Shown: in pieces, positions 59,503 to 64,000 of the stretch
How positions within the stretch are numbered: the stretch's first letter is position 1
Layout of the letters: every line of letters begins with the position of its first letter
Assembly (NCBI RefSeq): GCF_040537815.1
Contig: NZ_JBEWSZ010000001.1
Location: 372,001 to 436,000 of the forward strand
Length of the DNA: 64,000 bases
Reading direction: 5' to 3'
Source of the DNA: Mesorhizobium shangrilense
GTDB lineage: Bacteria > Pseudomonadota > Alphaproteobacteria > Rhizobiales > Rhizobiaceae
Position numbers and translations under genes: made by a program
Notes under the pieces: model-generated
Told to the model about the DNA's origin: nothing
Database searches by the model: none
The model's input: the letters and a program-made list of their open reading frames with translations, nothing else

Positions 59503-59783
59503 AATTGCTCCGACAATGAGCCCAATCGGGTCTCATAAGAGGTCTAGGAATTGGGGAAGCGTTCCTAAGGTAAACGTCGGCGTAAAGCATTTTATTGCGT
59601 GGCGCTGATATTTCTTATTAGCAAACTGTGATACCAGCCTCCGATCTTGTATGAAAGGGACCGACGTTCGGCTTCGCCATCCGGAATGCGAGTTCCGCCA
59701 ATGAACAGGGCGCGGCCATAAAGATACGACCGAATTCTACTTGCCGGATTGCCGGCTGAGGCCCTAGATTTCCGATCGATCGC

Positions 59784-60488
59784 ATGACCGACATAAACAT
59801 CCGGCATCTGGAGCCAGAGCTCCTCGACGGCCTCCCGGCCGATGATCCTCGTGCGATCGCATCCCGTCGTGATCTCGTTCGCATCAATGCACTGATGTTC
59901 CAGGCCAGGTTCATGGCATCGCTCATGCGAGCCAACGTGCAAACGCCGCCGCTGCGCATCCTCGAAATAGGCGCCGGTGACGGAAAGTTCATGCTGACGG
60001 TGGCGCGGATGATGGCGCGGCGTTGGCCCGACGTGGAGATCGTCATGGTCGACAGGATCGGCCTGATAGGCAAGGATTTGTGCGACTCTTTCGCTGAATT
60101 TGGTTGGCGGGCGCAACCCGTGACCGCCGATATCTTCGATTGGGCAGGGGACAGGCCCTTCGATCTTGTCTGCGCAAACCTTATCCTCCATCACTTCGAC
60201 GACACGCGCCTCCTGGAGCTGTTTTCCCGGATCATGACGATGGCCCCAGTGCTCGTCGCGACGGAGCCGCTCAGGGCCAAGGTGCCACTTGTCGCGACGC
60301 GGTTCCTGCGACTGATCGGCGCCTGCGCGGTTACACTGAACGACGCGACGCAAAGTGTCCGCGCCGGTTTTCGCGGTACGGAACTTTCACAATTGTGGCA
60401 ACTGTCAGGTGGAACGCCGGTGATAGAGGCCCGCAAAGGCCTGTTCACTCAAGGTTTTGTCGGTGCCAGCATGCCCGGTACCAGATGA
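59784..60488 (+). CDS. SAM-dependent methyltransferase
   Basis: The 234-residue enzyme has a Rossmann methyltransferase core: PLRILEIGAGDGKFMLTVARMMARRWPDVEIVMVDRIGLI contains the SAM loop and acidic residue, and FDLVCANLILHHFDDTRLLELFSRIM is the post-I motif. It is a small-molecule methyltransferase (ubiE-like). It overlaps the downstream FAD oxidoreductase as ATGA and is divergent from the type III PKS, so it likely methylates the PKS product, in parallel with SrsB of phenolic-lipid clusters. Confidence 0.87.
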   Translation: MTDINIRHLEPELLDGLPADDPRAIASRRDLVRINALMFQARFMASLMRANVQTPPLRILEIGAGDGKFMLTVARMMARRWPDVEIVMVDRIGLIGKDLCDSFAEFGWRAQPVTADIFDWAGDRPFDLVCANLILHHFDDTRLLELFSRIMTMAPVLVATEPLRAKVPLVATRFLRLIGACAVTLNDATQSVRAGFRGTELSQLWQLSGGTPVIEARKGLFTQGFVGASMPGTR

Positions 60489-61657
60489 TGCACGATGCAA
60501 TAGTCATCGGTGCTGGCCCCGCCGGCAGTTCTACCGCCATTGCTCTAGCCCAGCATGGTTGGTCGGTTGCAATGGTGGAGAAGGTCGTGTTTCCCCGCCG
60601 AAAGGTCTGCGGCGAATTCATGTCAGGTACCAGCCTTGCCTTGCTCGACCAGTTGGGCGTCGGCGAGACTTGGCGCGCGGAAGCCGGACCCGAAATACGT
60701 CGCGTCGGGTTCTTTTCGGGCGATGTCTCAGCCGAGGCGCGAATGCCACGCGCCAAGACGGGTCTCGGCCGCGCTCTCGGCCGCGATCGTTTGGATTATG
60801 TCCTGTTGCAGGCCGCCGAACGTGCGGGGGTCGAAATTCTCCAGCCTTGCAAGGCCGTCGCTATTCGTCGGCGCGATGATTTGCAGTTTGTGACGGTGGA
60901 GGCGGAACAGCAACAAACGGTTTTGAGCGCACCTGTAGTAATTGCCGCGCACGGATCCTGGGAAGCCGGGAAGCTTCCAAGCCAGCTTGAAAGAACCAGC
61001 CAGCCTTCCGACCTTTTCGGGTTCAAGGCGCATTTTACCGGCGCCGCGCTGGCGCCTGACCTGATGCCGCTGCTGGTATTCCCAGGCGGCTATGGTGGAA
61101 TGGTAACGGCAGACCATGGCCGGGTTTCGATTTCCTGCTGTATTCGCCGAGATGTTCTATCCGGGCTGCGCCAGCGCTCTGGAAACATCGCGGCCGCCGA
61201 TGCTTTGTGGCGCCACGTCGTGGATTCGTGCCGAGGCGTAAGAACTGTGCTGGCCGGTGCCGAATTGGATGGCCCATGGCTTGCCGCGGGACCGATTCAT
61301 CCCGGTATTCGAGCTTGCTTTGATCAGGGTATCTTCCGCGTCGGCAACATTGCAGGTGAGTCACATCCTGTAATCGCGGAAGGGATTTCGATGGCGCTGC
61401 AATCCGGCTGGCTCCTTGCGAGAGAACTGGTCGCGTCTGGCAAAGGTCATGAGGGCCACGACGAGGCCGGACGTCGCTACGAAAGGGAATGGCGTCGGCA
61501 ATTTTCGACCCGTTTGCGTGCCGCAGCCTTGATTGCCCGAATAGCGCTTGGGCCTGGCGGCGCAACGGCTATGCGCGCCGTGATCAAGAATTTTCCGGCG
61601 GCTTTGACACTTGGCGCTCGATTGAGTGGAAAGACCCAGTCTGTTCCGGGCTTTTGA
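60485..61657 (+). CDS. FAD-dependent oxidoreductase/monooxygenase (SrsC/geranylgeranyl reductase-like)
   Basis: The 390-residue flavoprotein begins DAIVIGAGPAGSSTAIALAQHGWSVAMVEKVVFPRRKVCGEFMS with the FAD-binding GAGPAG. The later DPIHPGIRACFDQGIFRVGNIAGESHPVIAEGISMALQSGWLLARELV-like segment contains the second FAD contact (here PIHPGIRACFDQGIFRVGNIAGE). It belongs to the aromatic hydroxylase/halogenase-like family. With the methyltransferase and the type III PKS it mirrors the order seen in phenolic-lipid biosynthesis, where the flavoprotein hydroxylates the ring. Confidence 0.83.
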   Translation: MMHDAIVIGAGPAGSSTAIALAQHGWSVAMVEKVVFPRRKVCGEFMSGTSLALLDQLGVGETWRAEAGPEIRRVGFFSGDVSAEARMPRAKTGLGRALGRDRLDYVLLQAAERAGVEILQPCKAVAIRRRDDLQFVTVEAEQQQTVLSAPVVIAAHGSWEAGKLPSQLERTSQPSDLFGFKAHFTGAALAPDLMPLLVFPGGYGGMVTADHGRVSISCCIRRDVLSGLRQRSGNIAAADALWRHVVDSCRGVRTVLAGAELDGPWLAAGPIHPGIRACFDQGIFRVGNIAGESHPVIAEGISMALQSGWLLARELVASGKGHEGHDEAGRRYEREWRRQFSTRLRAAALIARIALGPGGATAMRAVIKNFPAALTLGARLSGKTQSVPGF

Positions 61658-62125
61658 CGCCAAGCAGCACTGCTTACTGACCAACTGAGTGAGGCGTTGG
61701 GGTGACGCAGAGGGTAGCGTCGAGCAGGGCCGCGGGCTGGCCGAAAAGCTTCCGTTGAGAGATTTCCTAACGCCGAGCTGCCATGGCTGACGTTAGATCG
61801 AGTGCTCGTGCCTATCACGATGACCTAGGTTGCGAGCTGAGTGATGGCCGGCCTGAGACTTCACGTAGATTGACGCCCATTCACCAATGGAACAACTGCT
61901 CTGAGCAGAACCGCGACCTCGATAGACGATCCGGCGGCCCATGGGTTTGTGCTTTGGGACGTCGTACGCATGTTGGTGCCCGAACTCTGCAGGCAAGCGA
62001 CCGCATTTTACGAGTACGGCTAGCTGCCCTTCCTGACATCTGAGATTCGGCCCCGTGCTGATCGCCGGCTCTGACCGAAGGGCAAATGGACGTCCGTTTC
62101 CGCAAAGGATCATGCTCTGAGCGGT
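61658..62125. other. Non-coding or degenerate spacer
   Basis: No convincing gene was found here. Open frames on both strands (for example 61783-62043) lack ribosome binding sites and family resemblance. There is no recognised repeat. It may hold degenerate sequence after the PKS cluster. Confidence 0.45.
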
Positions 62126-63319
<1,194 letters not shown>

Positions 63320-63380
63320 CTAACCAATTGTGTTTCCGCATTTATGCGGGCGCAGATGATCCCATTTGGCTGCAGATATT

Positions 63381-64000
63381 CTAAGCCGCCAGTTTCAATG
63401 GCTGCGCGAAGACCACCCTGTTGCGGCCCTGTTCCTTGGCTTCGTAAAGGCAGCGGTCGACCTGCCGCATCAGCTGGGCGCGGCCTAGGCGGGCTTGCGC
63501 CATCGCGACGCCGATGCTGACGGTCAGCCTGTGCCTGCGCGAGCTATCCGGGCGAAAGTCGATCTGCTCGACGGCGGCGCGAACACGTTCGGCGATCGTC
63601 GCCGCCTCTTCGCGACTGGTGCTGGGCAGGAACACGCAAAACTCCTCGCCGCCGACGCGGCCGACGAAATCCTGCTCCCTGATCGAGCCTTGGATGGTCC
63701 GCGAAATCATGACCAGCGCCTCGTCGCCGGTCAGGTGGCCAAACGTGTCGTTGATGCGCTTGAAGTGGTCGGCGTCGATCAGCAACAGCGCTCCGGCATC
63801 GCTCTGCCGGCGGCTCTGCCTCATCTGGTCGAAAAACGCTTCCCGGCTGAGGAAGCCGGTCAGGCCGTCGCGTCTGTATTTTTCATGCAGTTGCGCATGC
63901 GCCTGCGACAGTTCGGCGAGCGCGCGTTTCAACTTGCCGTTCTGCAGGAAGATGATGAAGGCGGCCGGGAGGGCGGTGACGACCGGAAGTATGGAGTTCA
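63381..64000 (-). CDS. Membrane-anchored diguanylate cyclase (GGDEF), partial
   Basis: The gene runs off the right end of the window and only its C-terminal part is visible. Upstream of the cyclase a hydrophobic segment (ILPVVTALPAAFIIFLQNG) indicates a membrane anchor. The catalytic domain contains RRDGLTGFLSREAFFDQM, LLLIDADHFKRINDTFGHLTGDEAL, and the GGEEF active-site motif. An RxxD inhibitory site (REQD) precedes it by five residues, so the enzyme should be active and feedback-inhibited by c-di-GMP. It makes c-di-GMP from two GTP. Confidence 0.93.
   Translation of the reverse strand, partial: NSILPVVTALPAAFIIFLQNGKLKRALAELSQAHAQLHEKYRRDGLTGFLSREAFFDQMRQSRRQSDAGALLLIDADHFKRINDTFGHLTGDEALVMISRTIQGSIREQDFVGRVGGEEFCVFLPSTSREEAATIAERVRAAVEQIDFRPDSSRRHRLTVSIGVAMAQARLGRAQLMRQVDRCLYEAKEQGRNRVVFAQPLKLAA

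Noticed and set aside
61783..62043. Possible 86-residue ORF after the PKS cluster
   Set aside because: There is no ribosome binding site, the composition is unnatural and competing frames exist on the other strand. Treated as spacer.

Overview
The window is GC-rich, gene-dense chromosomal DNA of a rhizobial alphaproteobacterium, most likely Mesorhizobium or a close relative. This rests on the gene repertoire (Liv transporter, PaoABC-type aldehyde oxidase, Omp25/31-type barrels, MocR regulator) and on several families of intergenic palindromic elements of the kind common in Rhizobiales. No rRNA, tRNA, CRISPR array, complete insertion sequence or prophage was recognised.

Layout. 1-5 kb: regulator/enzyme pairs (HxlR with a RibD-like reductase, SDR with MarR and an MFS transporter). 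5.1-5.7 kb: a DUF559 endonuclease-like gene bracketed by near-perfect 53-bp inverted repeats. 5.7-11 kb: an aldo/keto reductase, a beta-propeller protein, an HTH/TPR-like protein, DUF899 and SRPBCC proteins. 11.2-16.1 kb: a complete branched-chain amino acid ABC transporter (binding protein-LivG-LivF-LivH-LivM) with a 178-bp palindromic element inside it. 16.3-21.0 kb: a compact three-gene operon encoding an ATP-grasp ligase fused to a C39-like cysteine peptidase domain, a class-V-like PLP enzyme and an aromatic-type amino acid decarboxylase. 21.3-26.1 kb: a TetR regulator divergent from a paoABC-like molybdenum hydroxylase. 26.2-26.8 kb: a HigB/HigA-type toxin-antitoxin pair. 27-33.8 kb: small secreted proteins, a stomatin homologue broken by an amber codon, YodC- and DUF4189-type proteins, an O-methyltransferase, and a MocR regulator divergent from a flavin split-barrel protein. 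34-39.3 kb: cyclopropane fatty acid synthase, small membrane proteins, a GNAT enzyme and a remnant of a second copy. 39.6-41.8 kb: the NfeD/slipin pair. 41.8-45.5 kb: a GntR regulator divergent from a C39-like peptidase and a Ddl-type ATP-grasp ligase, then an AraC regulator. 45.6-49.3 kb: outer-membrane barrel genes, one a pseudogene, separated by four copies of a repeated leader. 49.4-54.6 kb: an AT-rich methyltransferase gene, an FAD oxidoreductase, an SDR remnant and an AI-2E family permease. 54.7-61.7 kb: a seven-gene cluster built on a type III polyketide synthase. 62-64 kb: an aldo/keto reductase and a membrane-anchored diguanylate cyclase cut by the window edge.

The two most interesting systems are the ATP-grasp/C39/PLP operon (16.3-21.0 kb), echoed by the separate C39 plus Ddl-type pair at 42.6-44.3 kb, and the type III PKS cluster. 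In the latter, PKS, sulfotransferase, MlaC-like carrier, ABC ATPase and ABC permease form one operon, and a methyltransferase and a flavoprotein are transcribed divergently. Together they suggest synthesis, tailoring (methylation, oxidation, sulfation) and export of a phenolic or pyrone lipid. Both functional readings are inferences from domain content and gene order.
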